This document shows, in pieces, positions 61,401 through 64,000 of a stretch of 64,000 nucleotides of DNA. The notes beneath the pieces were generated by a model. That model did no database searches. It worked only from the letters and a program-made list of their open reading frames with translations, and had not been told where the DNA came from. Position 1 is the stretch's first letter, and every line of letters starts with the position of its first letter. The position numbers were made by a program, and so were the translations under genes. Origin of the DNA: Tyto alba (taxonomy: Eukaryota > Chordata > Aves > Strigiformes > Tytonidae); assembly GCF_018691265.1 (NCBI RefSeq), contig NW_024881324.1, positions 6,017,730-6,081,729 of the forward strand, read 5' to 3'.

Positions 61401-64000
61401 GGCAGACGCCTCTGCCCTCTCTATATTCTTCACAGCGCAGCGACAGGCTGCAAGTATGAAGCCTTCTAGATTAACAATGAGAACAGGGCAGCGATCTCCC
61501 TGGACTGAATCCATTTTATGTGAACTATGAGAACTTGGATTTCTTTCAGTAACAGAAAGAAATTAAACACGAGGAGTAAGAGGAGGTTTTCCACACAGGC
61601 GTTTACATCTCCAAGGGAAGAAAGGGGACAAAACCCACACAAAGACATTTCTGATGCATGTCGTGGGCCAAATTTCTAAACTCTCTTAACCTTTACTGCA
61701 TTTCCAACTTTATGCACTTAATAGTATTGCTCTTACCAATTTTACATACTGCTTTTATTGTGCTCTTTTATTATACCTGGATAAGCCTACACGGTTGGCA
61801 CAGGACAAGCATCTTCACTGAGGAAATGTATGCTCAGGTTCGAATGCATATGCAGTGATAATGAAAACAGACATTGGAAAAGAGTTGGCACGGTTTATGG
61901 TCAGAGTTTTAACAAGTCACTATGCCCCAGATGCAAGCCACATGCTTCCCGTTTCCAGTGGTGTCAGTGTATTAAGATTTGCCCTAAAATTATTGGGTTA
62001 AAATAAACATGGGATATTGGCTTTCCTGAAAAAATAATGCATTTAAGGCATGGATAACCTTTGTCCACATGAGAAAGAGGGAGGTACTCTAAGAAAGCAC
62101 AGAAATTACTCCACAGCACATATCTCTTCTAGGACACCATTTCTCTCCTCTTTTCTCTCTGACTCTTCAGCCTAAGAGTTGGCAAAAGTATTCCCCAGTC
62201 CTCAGGCAAGCTACCAACTTTGCAAAAGCCTGATGGAAACTGTTTTGGAGATCCTTATAATCCAGCAAAAGGCTGTACAACAAGCGCACTGAGGGCTAGG
62301 CTAACCCACAGTCTCTTTTAATGCTGAGTGAGTTCAACCCTGCTGCAAATAGTAAGATGAGTGGATACACACAAGTCAGAAATGCAAAGAATTTCACTGA
62401 ACAATAATTACACCTATATGAGACAAATTCAATCATTTTCACTTTCTGACACTACAATATGTTGCTTCTTTCACCTTGTTTGATAAAAGTTGCCCAAAAA
62501 GAGCGTGAGAGCTTCCCCCCATTACTGATAAGATTATTTTCATAAACAGTAAGAAAACGCATGAGATTAATCAATTCTTGTCATTGATTTAGTGAGAAGC
62601 AAAGATTGGATAGAAGAGGTCACTGTCAAAAATTACTGCATATGTCACATTTTAGTGAGAAGAATCAAATAGAACAAACTAAATGCAATGGGGACTTTAG
62701 GGCCTCAGAATGGTAAATTTTGATAAACCAGGGAAATTAATGAGGTTATGCTCAAACACTTTAGCCCAAACAGAAATATCTAATTTGAACAATATAAATT
62801 CTATTCGCACTCCCATTCCAAGCAGAGATGGGGGGAAATGGCAAGGAAAGATTGGAGACTTGCTGGAATGAATAAACGCTTTAAACAGGATATTGATAGG
62901 AAGTACAGACTCTACAAAGAATTAAAAGATTAATTAGGAGAGAAGACAATGTCTCAGGGGTAAGGAGTGTTGAAACTGCAAAAGAGGACAGAAGCTCAGT
63001 GGACAGGAACCTGGCCCAGGCAACCAGAAATTAGTTTGCCACACGCACAAGTAGGAATTCTGGAATTTCACTTTGGCTGCTGACTGGCTCGGGAACGCCG
63101 GCAGCCAGACACAGGGGCTGCACGACCCCATGGTGAGACACCCCCTCCCCAGCCACTCCCAGCCCTGAATACTTTAGATTTGTATCTACACAGCCTACTA
63201 ATTCAACTAAAGCAATTATTCTAGACGTATTTTGCTCCCATTAGGTAAAGAGAAAGGGAAGTCCAGATGCACTGGACTGATGTGTTTCACACGGCGCTAA
63301 ACAGTCACGCACACTGCAGCGCTGTAAACGACACAGACAGACTACTTTAGAAGCAGAAAGGAAAGGGGAAAAATGACCACTGCCCAACCACTTCTGTCAC
63401 TGGCCAAGGCAAGCAAGCTGAAAGCCTCAACATGGCGACTACCAGGGTATTTCTGATGCTCACAGGGGGCTCTGGCTACTCCTCTGAACAAAACAATCTG
63501 CTGCATCTTCTCCCACACATTTCCTGCCAAGCACAAGGCCATGGGGCCCAGAGAAAGATACTCTAGATAGATTTGGGGTTTTTTTTTTCCATAAACATGT
63601 CATAGCTTCTCCTTCATAGCATACTATGAAACGACTGAAACAAAAATGCACTAGTAGCCTCTTTGGAGCAATAGCTTCTTCTACTGTCCTCTCTATTTTA
63701 TTATAGTTGCAGTACCCATAATATTTATCCCTCTGCTTCACTCCCTTCATAACCAAAATTTAATAGTTTGTTACACAAATCTAGGTTTAGAAACATGCTC
63801 ATTTCATCCTCTACCTATCCATCCATGTACAGAAATAAATTTCATAGAAAAATTTTGCTTTACCAAGCTCTCTAAAAAGGTACATATATATGGGGGTGGG
63901 GGAGGGACGATGTGTGGGGGCAGTTTTTGTTTTTAAAAGCATGTGAGTCTAAAGCCAGCAGTTAGATGATAAGCTTGCAGGTGGGAGGGCTTTTTTTAAA
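61401..64000. other. Non-coding interval at the window end
   Basis: No gene recognised. Minor features are a T10 run near 63580, a short TA run near 63886 and G-rich sequence at 63891-63920. Frames of 60-98 codons lack domain content. Confidence 0.55.

Noticed and set aside
1..64000. CRISPR arrays, tRNA or rRNA genes, bacterial-style operons, intact retroviral genes
   Set aside because: None seen on either strand. The organisation is that of non-coding vertebrate DNA, and I did not find cloverleaf-type A/B boxes, regularly spaced repeats or gag/pol/env-like frames next to the LTR.

Overview
This 64 kb window is vertebrate nuclear DNA, almost certainly from a bird. Three lines of evidence support that. 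(1) A CR1 retrotransposon tail at 35225-35381 ends in the ATTCTGTGATTCTATGA-type 3' terminus characteristic of avian CR1. (2) Two older CR1 blocks lie at 10765-10890 and 11465-12230. (3) A solo LTR at 25107-25581 matches an LTR type I recognise from avian endogenous retroviruses. The sequence is A+T-rich, full of A/T homopolymers and stop codons, and shows no bacterial gene organisation. I recognise no protein-coding gene by name. The many 60-166 codon reading frames are what chance and low-complexity sequence produce.

Layout. 1-9 kb: unannotated non-coding DNA with microsatellites (CA/CAAAA at 2.5 kb, a 150-bp TG-rich repeat at 4.2 kb, A21 at 5.35 kb). 9.2-12.2 kb: a retroelement graveyard holding an ancient L2-like LINE piece followed by two CR1 fragments, all on the + strand; the larger CR1 has lost the middle of its reverse transcriptase. 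12.2-25 kb: mostly featureless apart from a small orphan CpG island at 20.36-20.64 kb. 25.1-25.6 kb: the solo LTR, with GC box, inverted CCAAT box, palindromic E-box, TATA box and poly(A) signal all visible. 25.6-44 kb: A-rich repeats, a (TA)n tract and the CR1 tail. 43.8-44.8 kb: ancient CORE-SINE (MIR-like) remnants. 45-64 kb: quiet DNA with a CpG-rich patch at 52.6-52.9 kb, a G26 run at 60.54 kb and a second orphan CpG island at 61.13-61.40 kb.

Gene content. The window is best read as intronic or intergenic DNA. Several short segments have good splice sites around an open frame. The best are 46000-46079 (minus) and 36023-36106 (plus). Four minus-strand candidates (48040-48116, 46000-46079, 13297-13404, 681-721) are phase-compatible in transcription order and would end in a short acidic C-terminus. 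None matches a protein I can name, and such candidates also arise by chance in 64 kb, so all are kept at low confidence. I found no tRNA, rRNA, CRISPR array or intact mobile element, and no convincing evidence of a novel biological system. The most testable observations are the LTR promoter with a possible spliced non-coding transcript downstream, the two orphan CpG islands, and the minus-strand candidate exon chain.
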